This document shows positions 1 through 7,532 of a stretch of 64,000 bases of DNA, in pieces. This DNA comes from Pseudomonas parafulva. Lineage in GTDB: Bacteria > Pseudomonadota > Gammaproteobacteria > Pseudomonadales > Pseudomonadaceae. Numbering within the stretch: the first letter of the stretch is position 1; each line of letters starts with the position of its first letter. The position numbers and the translations under genes are program-made. The DNA lies in contig NZ_CP019952.1 in assembly GCF_002021815.1 (NCBI RefSeq), positions 1,023,001-1,087,000 of the forward strand, given 5' to 3'. A model generated the notes under the pieces. That model searched no databases. It saw only the letters and a program-made list of their open reading frames with translations, and was not told the origin of the DNA.

Positions 1-2
1 AA

Positions 3-851
3 GATCTGCGTATTGCCTTCCGCGAGCTGCTCGCTTCAGGTTCTTGCTACCACACCGCCTCGGTGTTCGACCCCATGTCTGCGCGTATTGCCGCAGACCT
101 GGGTTTTGAGGTCGGCATCCTTGGAGGGTCGGTGGCATCGTTGCAGGTACTGGCTGCGCCGGATTTTGCCCTGATCACACTCAGCGAATTCGTCGAGCAG
201 GCCACGCGAATTGGTCGCGTAGCCCAATTGCCGGTACTGGCAGACGCTGACCACGGATACGGCAATGCGCTTAACGTGATGCGCACGGTCACGGAGCTGG
301 AGCGCGCCGGTGTGGCGGCGTTGACGATCGAAGATACGCTGTTGCCGGCCCAGTTCGGCCGCAAGTCCACCGACCTGATATCGGTAGAAGAAGGCGTGGG
401 CAAAATTCGCGCGGGGCTCGAGGCGCGCGTCGATTCGTCCCTGTCGATCATCGCCCGTACCAACGCCGGCGTGCTGAGCACCGAGGAAGTGATCGTGCGA
501 ACCCAGAGCTACCAGAAAGCGGGTGCTGACGGCATCTGCATGGTAGGGGTGAAGGACTTCGACCAGCTCGAACAGATTGCCAGCCACCTGACCGTACCCT
601 TGATGCTGGTGACCTACGGTAACCCCAACCTCCACGACGACGAGCGCCTGGCAAGCCTTGGCGTGCGCATCGCCGTCGACGGTCACGCGGCTTACTTCGC
701 CGCCATCAAGGCGACGTACGACTGCCTGCGCCAGCAGCGTGGCCAGCAGCACAAGTCCGATAACTTGAGCGCCACCGAGCTTTCGCATACCTACACCCAG
801 CCCGAGGACTACATCCGCTGGGCCAAGGAATACATGAGCGTCGAAGAGTAA
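3..851 (+). CDS. Oxaloacetate decarboxylase, isocitrate lyase/PEP mutase superfamily (5' end outside window)
   Basis: Reading in frame from base 3 there is no stop, and the translation ([10 protein letters not shown].. then [20 protein letters not shown]) matches the N-terminal part of the Pseudomonas PA4872-type oxaloacetate decarboxylase, so the true start lies just left of the window. The GTG at 63 is internal. The metal-binding stretch DADHGYGN falls at about 240-264 and the IIARTNA strand near 450. The family folds as a TIM barrel and decarboxylates oxaloacetate to pyruvate and CO2 with Mg2+; the lyase KKCGH motif is absent, which fits a decarboxylase rather than isocitrate lyase. It converges on the LysR gene with only 8 bases between the stops. 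Confidence 0.9.
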   Translation, partial: DLRIAFRELLASGSCYHTASVFDPMSARIAADLGFEVGILGGSVASLQVLAAPDFALITLSEFVEQATRIGRVAQLPVLADADHGYGNALNVMRTVTELERAGVAALTIEDTLLPAQFGRKSTDLISVEEGVGKIRAGLEARVDSSLSIIARTNAGVLSTEEVIVRTQSYQKAGADGICMVGVKDFDQLEQIASHLTVPLMLVTYGNPNLHDDERLASLGVRIAVDGHAAYFAAIKATYDCLRQQRGQQHKSDNLSATELSHTYTQPEDYIRWAKEYMSVEE

Positions 852-859
852 GCGGGCGC

Positions 860-1768
860 TTACAGGTCCCGGTCCCAGGCCGGTTCCTCCTCAAAGCGCT
901 GGACGAGAAAGTCCAGCAGGGTGCGCAAGGTCGCCGGCATGTGCTTGCGTGAGGTATAGACCGCCGTCAGGCCCAGGGCCTGCGGCCTGGCCTCGGGAAG
1001 CAGGCGCACCAGTTCTGCGCTGCGCAGGGCGGCGGCCGCCTGGTAGGACGGGAGCAAGGCGATGCCGGCCCCTGCTGCTACGGCCCTTTGCAAAGTCAGG
1101 GATTCGTTGGCACTGATGTTGCCCTTGACCGGCACCGCAACCGGTTGGCCGTCGACCTCGAATTGCCACACGCCATTGCCGTAATAGCTGTGTGTCAGGC
1201 AATTGTGGTGCGCCAGGTCCTCGACCCGCTCGGGCGTGCCGTGTTCGGCCAGGTAGGCGGGCGCGGCGCAGATCACCGAGCGGCATACGCTCAGGCGGCG
1301 GGCAACCAGGCTGGGGTCCAGGTCATTGCTGTTGCGGATGGCCAGGTCGATGCGTTCGTCCACCAGGTTCACGGTGCGATCGAGCATCTGCAGATCGACT
1401 TTTACCAAGGGGTACTGGCGCACGTAGGCGGCCACGGCATCGGCCAGCTGCGCCTGTCCAAATGACGTACTGACGCTGATACGCAATGTCCCTCGCGGTG
1501 TCTGGTCTTGCTGTTGTACGGCCCCTTGCAGTTCGCTGGCCAGCTCCAGCAATTGCCTGCAGCGCGGCAGGATGTCCTGGCCCGCGGCAGTGAGGCTGAG
1601 CCGGCGCGTGGTGCGCTGCATCAACCGCGCCCCCACCCACGCTTCGAGCTGTGCCAGGTACCGAGAGATCACGGGCCGCGAGAGCAGCAGGTGCTCGGCC
1701 GCCGCCGACTGACTGCCAAGGTCCACGACCGTGACGAAAACGCGCATAGCGGTTAGACGATCCATCAT
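860..1768 (-). CDS. LysR-family transcriptional regulator
   Basis: A 302-residue protein of normal LysR length. Residues about 3-62 form the winged helix-turn-helix (MDRLTAMRVFVTVVDLGSQS, then LLLSRPVISRYLAQLE), followed by the linker helix and a periplasmic-binding-type effector domain (RISVSTSFGQAQLADAV at about 95-112). Two adjacent ATG codons open the frame; the first is used here. It is divergent from the metallo-beta-lactamase-fold gene at 1860 with about 90 bases between the starts, the usual layout for a LysR regulator and its target, so that gene is the best guess for what it controls. The effector is not predictable from sequence. Confidence 0.92.
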   Translation of the reverse strand: MMDRLTAMRVFVTVVDLGSQSAAAEHLLLSRPVISRYLAQLEAWVGARLMQRTTRRLSLTAAGQDILPRCRQLLELASELQGAVQQQDQTPRGTLRISVSTSFGQAQLADAVAAYVRQYPLVKVDLQMLDRTVNLVDERIDLAIRNSNDLDPSLVARRLSVCRSVICAAPAYLAEHGTPERVEDLAHHNCLTHSYYGNGVWQFEVDGQPVAVPVKGNISANESLTLQRAVAAGAGIALLPSYQAAAALRSAELVRLLPEARPQALGLTAVYTSRKHMPATLRTLLDFLVQRFEEEPAWDRDL

Positions 1769-1859
1769 TTGCCCGATTTTAGAAACAAACCATGTGCAAG
1801 CATGGCATTTTTCTACAGGGTATCGCCCCTTAAGCTCCCAGGCATTCCCATTCTGACGG

Positions 1860-2753
1860 ATGCCTGCGATGACACTGCTTTCTCCCTTGCGTGGCCTGGT
1901 GCTCGGATGCCTGGCCTGTGCCGCCCCACTGCTGGCAGCCGCCCCCCTGCAACTGGACGTTTACAACCCTGGCGCCGATGCGCCGTTCGCGGTCAGCTCC
2001 GTGATCGTAAGCGGTCAACGTGACGCCGTGTTGATCGATGCACAATTTGGCAATGACCACGCCCGGCAACTGGTGCAGCGACTGCGCGCCAGTGGCAAGC
2101 GCCTGACGACGATCTACATCAGCCAGGGCGACCCCGATTACTACTTCGGCCTGGCAACCCTGACCCAGGCGTTCCCGGACGCCGAGGTAGTGGCCTCGGC
2201 CGCCACTGTCGAACACATCCGCAACACCATGGAGGCCAAACTGGCGTACTGGGGGCCTGAAATGGGGGCGGACAAACCTGAACGGCTGGTGCTGCCCAAG
2301 GCGCTGGCAGGCAACCGTCTGCTGCTCGAGGACCAAGTGCTGGAGGTGCGCGGCCTCGAAGGACCGCAGCCAGACCGCAGCTTTGTCTGGATACCTTCGA
2401 TCAAGGCAGTGGTTGGCGGCGTCGTGGTTTCGCAGAACATTCATGTGTGGATGGCCGACACACAATCGGCACCCTCGCGTGCCCATTGGCTGCAAACCCT
2501 GGCGGACATCCAGGCACTTGCGCCGCAAACCGTGGTGCCCGGCCACTTTGTCGGTGCCAGTGATTACTCACCGCAGTCCGTTGGCTTTACCGCCGATTAC
2601 ATCCGCACCTTCGAGGCGCAGGCGCGAGTGGCAAGGGATGCGGCGGCGCTGGTCGAGGCCATGAAACGACACTATCCGGGGTTGGGCGATCAGAGTGCGC
2701 TTGAGCTCAGCGCCAAGGTGGCCAAGGGCGAGATGCAATGGCCGCTTCAGTGA
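1860..2753 (+). CDS. Exported metallo-beta-lactamase-fold protein with degenerate metal site
   Basis: A 297-residue protein with an N-terminal hydrophobic signal (LVLGCLACAAPLLAAA) that suggests export. The fold is recognisable from the N-terminal strand pattern (AVSSVIVSGQRDAVLIDAQF), the motif-2 position and the late VPGHF. At the motif-2 position, where the superfamily usually has HxHxDH, the sequence reads SQGDPDYYFG, so both leading His and the last His are missing. The later Asp ligand is also not evident (AVVGGVVVSQNIHVW). It therefore either uses a different metal set, as some divergent subfamilies do, or is not a hydrolase. An alternative start is the ATG at 1869, better spaced from ACGGA. 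It probably answers to the divergent LysR regulator. Confidence 0.82.
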   Translation: MPAMTLLSPLRGLVLGCLACAAPLLAAAPLQLDVYNPGADAPFAVSSVIVSGQRDAVLIDAQFGNDHARQLVQRLRASGKRLTTIYISQGDPDYYFGLATLTQAFPDAEVVASAATVEHIRNTMEAKLAYWGPEMGADKPERLVLPKALAGNRLLLEDQVLEVRGLEGPQPDRSFVWIPSIKAVVGGVVVSQNIHVWMADTQSAPSRAHWLQTLADIQALAPQTVVPGHFVGASDYSPQSVGFTADYIRTFEAQARVARDAAALVEAMKRHYPGLGDQSALELSAKVAKGEMQWPLQ

Positions 2754-2797
2754 CTGTGCGCGTTACGCTATGCAGCGCTGCGGTGATCTCGTTGTCG

Positions 2798-3718
2798 CTA
2801 CACCGCGCTTGACCGCAGCCGGGCCATGTCACGGATAGGCGGTGCGCCGTAAAGGCGGCTGTACTCACGGCTGAATTGCGACGGGCTTTCGTAACCTACC
2901 CGATAGGCCGCCACGGCGGCCTCCAGGCCCTCGTTGAGCATCAGGCGCCGGGCTTCCTGCAAGCGCAGTTGCTTCTGATACTGCAGCGGGCTCATCGAAG
3001 TTACCGCCTTGAAACGATGGTGCAGGGTAGAAACGCTGAGGTTGACCTCGCGGGCCAGGTCCTCGATGCGCAGTGGCCGCTGATAGTTGTCGTTGAGCCA
3101 GCTGATGGCCTGGCACACGCGGTGGGTCTGGCTATTGGCCAAGGCAATTTCGTACAGCCGATAGCCCTGCGGGCCGCGCAGCAGGCGGTAGAGAATCTCT
3201 CTGCGCACCAGCGGGGCCAGCATGGCGATGTCGCGAGGCGTGTCGAGCAGGCGCAGCAGACGCAGCAAGGCATCGAGCAGCGCGCCGTCGGTTTTTTCCA
3301 CATACAGGCCGCGCCCATACGGGCGATTGGGTACCAGCATCGGACCGCTGTCGGCGATCAGCTGGCTGATCTCGGCAGGGTCCAGGTCCATGCGCAACCC
3401 CAGGCTAGGGCGCTGCGGGCTGGCGTCGAGCTTGACCGCGCTCAGGGGCAAGGTGACCGACACCACCATGTAGTGCAGCGGGTCGTAGGCGTATTGTTCA
3501 TCCCCGAGGAACAGGCTCTTGCTGCCCTGGGCCAGAATGCACAGCGCAGGTTGCGCCAGAGTGGGTACGGAGCGAATGTTCTCGGTGTAGCGCACCAGGA
3601 AAAGGTTGTCGATGGCTGAGGCCGGCCCATAGGGGTCGCCTGCATGGCGAGCGATCAAGTCGGCCAGCTCCTGGCGCTGAACCTCCAGGTGCGGATCTAG
3701 GGACGGGGCGATGGGCAT
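2798..3718 (-). CDS. AraC-family regulator with AraC_N domain
   Basis: The chosen ATG at 3718 follows AGAGGAAAG at good spacing and gives 306 residues; the frame stays open 14 codons further up without a ribosome site. The N-terminal half is an AraC_N-type cupin (LFLVRYTENIRSVPTLAQPALCILAQG..), and the C-terminal hundred residues hold two helix-turn-helices (IEDLAREVNLSVSTLHHRF and AAVAAYRVGYESPSQFSREY). The gene is divergent from a small monooxygenase gene at 3914. The space between them holds a 25+6+25 inverted repeat at 3781-3836 that is very likely its operator. Members with this domain often control nearby oxidoreductases. Confidence 0.92.
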   Translation of the reverse strand: MPIAPSLDPHLEVQRQELADLIARHAGDPYGPASAIDNLFLVRYTENIRSVPTLAQPALCILAQGSKSLFLGDEQYAYDPLHYMVVSVTLPLSAVKLDASPQRPSLGLRMDLDPAEISQLIADSGPMLVPNRPYGRGLYVEKTDGALLDALLRLLRLLDTPRDIAMLAPLVRREILYRLLRGPQGYRLYEIALANSQTHRVCQAISWLNDNYQRPLRIEDLAREVNLSVSTLHHRFKAVTSMSPLQYQKQLRLQEARRLMLNEGLEAAVAAYRVGYESPSQFSREYSRLYGAPPIRDMARLRSSAV

Positions 3719-3780
3719 GGGGCTTTCCTCTGCTGACCGACGCAGCATAGGTTTGGGCAATCGTCGAAGCTAGTCGAATA

Positions 3781-3836
3781 CTGCAGATCGATTGCCTGAT
3801 CCTGCCGCGTTGCAGAATCAGGCAATCGGTGTGCAG
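3781..3836. promoter_or_regulatory. Large inverted repeat between divergent araC-type and monooxygenase genes (probable operator)
   Basis: Bases 3781-3805 and 3812-3836 are inverted copies matching at 21 of 25 positions with a 6-base centre; the core GATTGCCTGAT is perfect in both. The site lies in the 195-base space between two divergent starts, about 63 bases from the AraC start and 78 from the monooxygenase start. AraC proteins bind asymmetric sites of about 17-20 bp, so two inverted sites would suit a dimer acting on both promoters. It has no U-run and lies upstream of both genes, so a terminator is unlikely. Confidence 0.7.
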
Positions 3837-3913
3837 TAATGGCCTAACGCGCAGACGCGCCCAGGCCCTAGCCTTGCAAGCCAGGTATTGGACTGCTTGA
3901 GGGAGATTGTGCA

Positions 3914-4207
3914 ATGAGGCTACAACAACCGGTCACCCACCTTGCCTTGATTCGGGCCAGCAGCGGGCGCTCGGCCGAACTCGGGGCACGCTTGCGCGAC
4001 CTGTTGGCGCCGTCGCTGGATACCCCGGGTTGCCTGAGCTTTTCGGTGCAGCGCTCGCAGGCCGATGACGACTTGTGGTTATTGAGCGGTAGCTGGCAGG
4101 ATCAGCAGGCGATGAATGGTTACTTCGCTTCGCCAACGCTCAATGTGTTCGGTGAGTTGGTGCAAGCCCAGGTGGTGAGCAGCCTGGATCTGCACACGTT
4201 CGGCTGA
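3914..4207 (+). CDS. Antibiotic biosynthesis monooxygenase (ABM)-like small protein, putative quinol monooxygenase
   Basis: A 97-residue protein with GAGGGAGA upstream of the ATG. It has the length and pattern of a single-domain ABM fold: first strand HLALIRASSGRSAELGARLRDLL, then PGCLSFSVQRSQADDDLWLLSGSWQDQQAMNGYF. ABM dimers act without cofactor on quinols or polyketides, or degrade haem. No substrate can be deduced here. It is divergent from the AraC regulator and shares its putative operator, so it is probably induced by that regulator. Confidence 0.8.
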   Translation: MRLQQPVTHLALIRASSGRSAELGARLRDLLAPSLDTPGCLSFSVQRSQADDDLWLLSGSWQDQQAMNGYFASPTLNVFGELVQAQVVSSLDLHTFG

Positions 4208-4288
4208 GCCGGTGCTGCGGGCGCCCAGGCCAGTGATTGCCGCGTCAACGAGCCAGTGGGTACCATCTCGGTTTCACTCACAAGGCGT

Positions 4289-4531
4289 ATGGCAAAGATG
4301 GCACGTAGAGAGTTTCCCCAGTACGAAGCCGTGTCGGCAATGGTGCCGGCCGAAGGCGGTGGCTACCACGCAGCCATTGCCGTGAAGGCCATGGGCATGG
4401 GCGGCGCACCGCGCTTTCACAAGGTGCTCGATGGGCAAGTGTTCAAGGGCGCCGTGGCTGCCGACGAGGCGGCCACGGGCCAGTTGCAACGCCTGCAAGG
4501 GGTCAGCGAGGCGGGTGAGCTGATCTGGTGA
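4289..4531 (+). CDS. Small conserved hypothetical protein
   Basis: From the ATG at 4289 this gives 80 residues (MAKMARREFPQYEAVSAMVP..); a GTG at 4256 would add 11. A short AAGG precedes the ATG. There is no signal peptide or membrane segment. The sequence is Gly/Ala-rich in the middle (EGGGYHAAIAVKAMGMGGAPRFHKV), and I recognise no domain. Codon use looks normal for the genome, and the frame ends exactly where the convergent flavin reductase stop begins, which supports it as a real gene. Function unknown. Confidence 0.6.
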   Translation: MAKMARREFPQYEAVSAMVPAEGGGYHAAIAVKAMGMGGAPRFHKVLDGQVFKGAVAADEAATGQLQRLQGVSEAGELIW

Positions 4532-5137
4532 TCAGGCTTTGGGCCTGGGCATCTTGAACAGGTTGCCCAGCTCGAAGTAGTCCGCCGGGCCACCGCCACG
4601 CAGGATGGGCTCGGCTGCCGCGGTGTCGTAGATGCCGTCCTTGAGCAGGCGCTCGGCGATGTGCACCGCCACCACCTCGCCCAGGATCAACCAACTGGGT
4701 ACCAGTGCCTGGTCGGCGCGCTGCAGTTGCACGATCTGCGTCACCTTGCATTCGAACGCCACGGGGGTTTCCCCTACCCGTGGCACCTTCACCACGCTTG
4801 AGGGTGTGGCCGTCAGACCGCTGAGGTCGAACTCGTTCACTTCCGGCGCTACAGCAGAGCAGCTCAGGTTCATCTGCTCGGCCAGAGGGCGGGTGGCCAG
4901 GTTCCAGACGAACTCACCGGTTTGCTCGATATTGTTCAGGCTGTCTTTGCGCCCGACGCTGCAGAAACCGATGATCGGTGGAATGTAGTTGAAGGCGTTG
5001 AAGAAGCTATAAGGCGCGAGATTCAGACGGCCTTGCTGGTCCTGCGAGGATATCCAGCCGATCGGGCGAGGGCCGACGATGGCGTTGAACGGATCATGGG
5101 GCAGGCCATGGCCTTTGGCGGGTTCGTAGTAATACAT
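4532..5137 (-). CDS. Flavin reductase-like domain protein (DIM6/NTAB family)
   Basis: From the ATG at 5137 this is 201 residues starting MYYYEPAKGHGLPHDPFNAIVGPRPIGWIS; the frame is open 22 codons further but those residues do not look like the family. The GPRPIGWISSQDQQGRLNLAPYSFFNAF stretch is the characteristic FMN-binding start of the flavin reductase-like split-barrel family, followed by PPIIGFCSVG and TGEFVWNLAT. Proteins of this kind bind FMN and either supply reduced flavin to a monooxygenase or act on unknown substrates. The partner is not evident, although the ABM-like gene lies close by. The ribosome site is weak. Confidence 0.85.
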   Translation of the reverse strand: MYYYEPAKGHGLPHDPFNAIVGPRPIGWISSQDQQGRLNLAPYSFFNAFNYIPPIIGFCSVGRKDSLNNIEQTGEFVWNLATRPLAEQMNLSCSAVAPEVNEFDLSGLTATPSSVVKVPRVGETPVAFECKVTQIVQLQRADQALVPSWLILGEVVAVHIAERLLKDGIYDTAAAEPILRGGGPADYFELGNLFKMPRPKA

Positions 5138-5254
5138 CTGCGCTGGGCTTGCCGGCCCACCTCCTGGTTTGAGAGGCGACCAGTGTGCCAAGGCTGAGGC
5201 CAACTGGGAATGCTGGAGCCCGGCGAAAGCCGGGCTGGATACGCATGGTTGCTA

Positions 5255-5581
5255 TCAGCTGATGCGATGAGCGTTGGTGCGGTCGAAGCCGTCTTCGGCG
5301 AAGCGCTGGCCGCCGGTGCGGTCAAAGCCGTCTTCGGCGAAGCGTTGGCCACCGGTGCGGTCGAAGCCGTCTTCGGCGAAGCGCTGGCCGCCGGTGCGGT
5401 CGAAGCCGTCTTCGGCGAAGCGCTGGCCACCGGTGCGGTCAAAGCCATCCTCGGCATAGCCGGTGGCTTGAGCGGGCGCCGCCGCGAAGGTATGCGCATG
5501 GGTGCGATCGAATCCATCCTCGGCGGATGCGCCTGCGGCAAATGCGCAAAGGGCGAGGGTCAGGATGAGTTTGCTTTTCAT
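5255..5581 (-). CDS. Secreted protein made of tandem 13-residue AEDGFDRTGGQRF repeats
   Basis: A 108-residue protein with a clear Sec signal peptide (MKSKLILTLALCAFAAGASA) and GGAG eight bases before the ATG. The mature part is almost entirely repeats: AEDGFDRT occurs six times, the first straddling the predicted cleavage site, four followed by GGQRF and the last by NAHRIS. A 20-residue Ala-rich spacer with HAH follows the first copy. No Cys, no lipobox and no membrane segment. I recognise no named family. The repeats could be structural, bind metal through the D/E clusters, or be cut into peptides; nothing in the neighbourhood favours one. The other strand is also open through the repeats but lacks a signal peptide. 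Confidence 0.8.
   Translation of the reverse strand: MKSKLILTLALCAFAAGASAEDGFDRTHAHTFAAAPAQATGYAEDGFDRTGGQRFAEDGFDRTGGQRFAEDGFDRTGGQRFAEDGFDRTGGQRFAEDGFDRTNAHRIS
5279..5456 (-). repeat. 39-bp tandem repeat array inside the secreted repeat gene
   Basis: Four full 39-bp units lie at 5279-5317, 5318-5356, 5357-5395 and 5396-5434, and a partial, more diverged unit follows. Units differ at a few bases only, such as GTCGAA/GTCAAA and GCC/ACC, so the array is recent or kept alike by recombination. Each unit encodes 13 residues, so gain or loss of units keeps the frame. Confidence 0.9.
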
Positions 5582-5965
5582 GTGGATGCTCCAGAGGTAG
5601 TGGGTTGTTTCGATAAATTCAATGTTACGCCGATTAATACGATTAAAAAGCGCTAAAAATCGTAATTAATGATCGGATTATTCGATTATTTGGGGTGCGC
5701 ACCTGGATTTGTAGGTAGCCAATCGGCGGGTTTCGCGGAGCAGGTGCTGGCGCTGTTGCTGAGGGATGCAATGTGCCGGAGTGTGATTAATAGGCCATTA
5801 AGCCAAGCGCGTCAGATGAACGTCGTGCCAGTGCGGGCGGTGCGAAGGTGCAAGCTGGGCTTGCAGGGGGAGGGCTGGCACCTAGGTAATTCCGTCAGGC
5901 TCGGGGTGTCCAAACGAAGTCGGGCGCCCTCTAGGCGCCCGAAGCAGTGATAAGCGTGGGATGGC
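5582..5965. other. Gene-poor spacer, AT-rich on its left side
   Basis: The first 110 bases are clearly AT-richer than their surroundings, with several AATCG/CGATT motifs, and should hold the promoter of the repeat protein reading left. The rest has no convincing gene: a 93-codon frame at 5669-5950 has no ribosome site and no recognisable content. A stem-loop at 5921-5941 closes the MFS gene. Confidence 0.5.
5921..5941 (-). terminator. Stem-loop after MFS transporter gene
   Basis: CGGGCGCC, a 5-base loop, then GGCGCCCG, 25 bases beyond the stop of the MFS gene read leftwards. The tail past the stem has only a short, broken T-run, so efficiency is uncertain. Confidence 0.55.
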
Positions 5966-7285
5966 TTAGTCAGTGGTGATCCGCGAATGCTGCTTGGTGT
6001 CCTTCATGGTGGCATACACCAGCAGCGAGCAGGCGATGCAGCCTGTGACGTACCAGTAGAAGCCGCTTTCCATGCCGGCGCTCTTGAACCACAGGGCCAC
6101 GTATTCGGCCGTACCGCCGAAGATGGAGACGGTCAGGGCGTAGGGCAAGCCAACGCCCAGGGCACGGATTTCGGTCGGGAACAGTTCAGCCTTCACCACT
6201 GCGTTGATCGAGGTGTAGCCGCTGACGATGATCAACGCCGCCATGATCAGGAAGAACGCGCCCCACCAGGTCTGGATGGTATGCAAGGTGCTGAGGATCG
6301 GCACCGTGAACAGCGTACCGAGCACCCCGAAGGCAATCAGAATAGGGCGCCGGCCGATCTTGTCCGACAGCCCACCCACCAAAGGTTGCAGGCACATGAA
6401 CAGGAACAGCGTCGCGGCAGAGATAGTGGTCGAATCGCTGATGCTCATCCCGACTGTATTGACCAGGTATTTCTGCATGTAGGTGGTGTAGGTGTAGAAG
6501 GCCAGGGTACCGCCCATGGTCAGGCCGACCACGGTCAGCAGTTCCTTGGGGTGGCGCATCAAGGTGCGCATCAGGCTTTCCTTGGCTTTCTCCTTCTTGG
6601 TGAACGACGCGGTTTCCTCCATGCCCCGTCGCAGGTAGAGGGCAACCACCGCACACAGGGCACCGATCACGAACGGCACGCGCCAGCCCCAGGCGTACAG
6701 TTGCTCGGTGGTCAGGGTCTGTTGCAGAACGATCAGGACCGCCAGGGCGATGAGCTGGCCCGAGATCAGCGTCACGTACTGGAAGCTGGAGAAGAAGCCC
6801 CGACGCTCCTTGCTCGCCATTTCGCTCAGGTAGGTGGCCGAGGTGCCGTATTCACCCCCCACCGACAACCCTTGCATCAAGCGAGCAACCACCAGCAGGA
6901 CCGGCGCTGCTACACCGATGGTTTCATAGCCGGGTGTGAGGGCAATGACCAGCGAGCCTGCGCACATCAGCAGCACAGAGGCCATCAGCGCAGCCTTGCG
7001 CCCCTTGCGGTCGGCATACATGCCCATCAGCCAGCCACCAATCGGGCGCATCAAAAAGCCCACGGCAAAGATGGCAGCGGTATTGAGCAGTTGAGCCGTG
7101 GAATCGCCGGCCGGGAAGAAAGCCTTGGCGAAATACAGCGAGAACGCTGCATAGACGTACCAGTCGTACCACTCGACCATGTTGCCGATCGAACCGCTGA
7201 AGATCGATTTGAGGCGACTGGCAGTGGTTCTTGGCGCGGCAGGCGTTGCGGCCGCCCCGTTAGGCAGGGAGGTAGCGTTATCCAT
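5966..7285 (-). CDS. MFS transporter of the metabolite:H+ symporter family, probable C5-dicarboxylate (2-oxoglutarate-type) uptake
   Basis: The ATG at 7285 gives 439 residues, the usual length of the MHS/KgtP family; the frame runs on upstream but without a ribosome site or family-like residues. Twelve hydrophobic segments can be followed. Signatures include GNMVEWYDWYVYAAFSLYF near the start, RPIGGWLMGMYADRKGRKAAL at loop 2-3 and LSVGGEYGTSATYLSEM in helix 4. The protein is an inner-membrane proton symporter. A sigma-54 promoter sits 60-75 bases upstream, and the next two genes encode a sigma-54 activator and its sensor. In P. aeruginosa a like set (MifS/MifR with PA5530) serves 2-oxoglutarate and glutarate, which suggests the same substrates here. 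Confidence 0.9.
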   Translation of the reverse strand: MDNATSLPNGAAATPAAPRTTASRLKSIFSGSIGNMVEWYDWYVYAAFSLYFAKAFFPAGDSTAQLLNTAAIFAVGFLMRPIGGWLMGMYADRKGRKAALMASVLLMCAGSLVIALTPGYETIGVAAPVLLVVARLMQGLSVGGEYGTSATYLSEMASKERRGFFSSFQYVTLISGQLIALAVLIVLQQTLTTEQLYAWGWRVPFVIGALCAVVALYLRRGMEETASFTKKEKAKESLMRTLMRHPKELLTVVGLTMGGTLAFYTYTTYMQKYLVNTVGMSISDSTTISAATLFLFMCLQPLVGGLSDKIGRRPILIAFGVLGTLFTVPILSTLHTIQTWWGAFFLIMAALIIVSGYTSINAVVKAELFPTEIRALGVGLPYALTVSIFGGTAEYVALWFKSAGMESGFYWYVTGCIACSLLVYATMKDTKQHSRITTD

Positions 7286-7345
7286 CAGAGGACACCTTCT
7301 CATTGTTGTTGTGAAAGCGCGCAGGGCGCAGCTTGCAGGGGCTTT

Positions 7346-7361
7346 TGCAGAAGGTGTGCCA
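7346..7361 (-). promoter_or_regulatory. Sigma-54 (-24/-12) promoter for the MFS transporter
   Basis: On the minus strand the bases read TGGCACACCTTCTGCA, with GG and GC separated by exactly 10 bases as RpoN requires. It points at the transporter start 61 bases on, and the adjacent gene encodes an RpoN activator. Confidence 0.85.
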
Positions 7362-7487
7362 AAACGAGGCGCGATTGCCTCATCCGGGTGCACGCTGACG
7401 TGGAACCCGTATGGATCATGGCGTTGAGCAGAAGTTGAGATGCACTCAGTACAGCGTGCGCGCAACGGCGGTTCACCTGTATAAGCA

Positions 7488-7532
7488 AGATTCCGCTCAT
7501 CAGTGCGCAGGTGTAGGCGAGTTTCCGCTTAT
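7488..7532. promoter_or_regulatory. Putative activator sites (paired TTCCGCT motifs) upstream of the sigma-54 promoter
   Basis: Two similar 13-base motifs, AGATTCCGCTCAT at 7488-7500 and AGTTTCCGCTTAT at 7520-7532, lie 32 bases apart, about three helical turns, and some 130-170 bases upstream of the -24/-12 element. This is the layout expected for enhancer sites of a DctD/MifR-type activator. The second overlaps the end of the regulator gene. Confidence 0.5.

Noticed and set aside
5210..5656. Plus-strand frame through the 39-bp repeats (VGAVEAVFGEALAAG...)
   Set aside because: It is open only because the repeat has no stop in that frame; no signal peptide or convincing ribosome site, whereas the minus strand has both.
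5669..5950. 93-codon plus-strand frame
   Set aside because: No ribosome site or recognisable content, and it runs into the terminator stem of the MFS gene.
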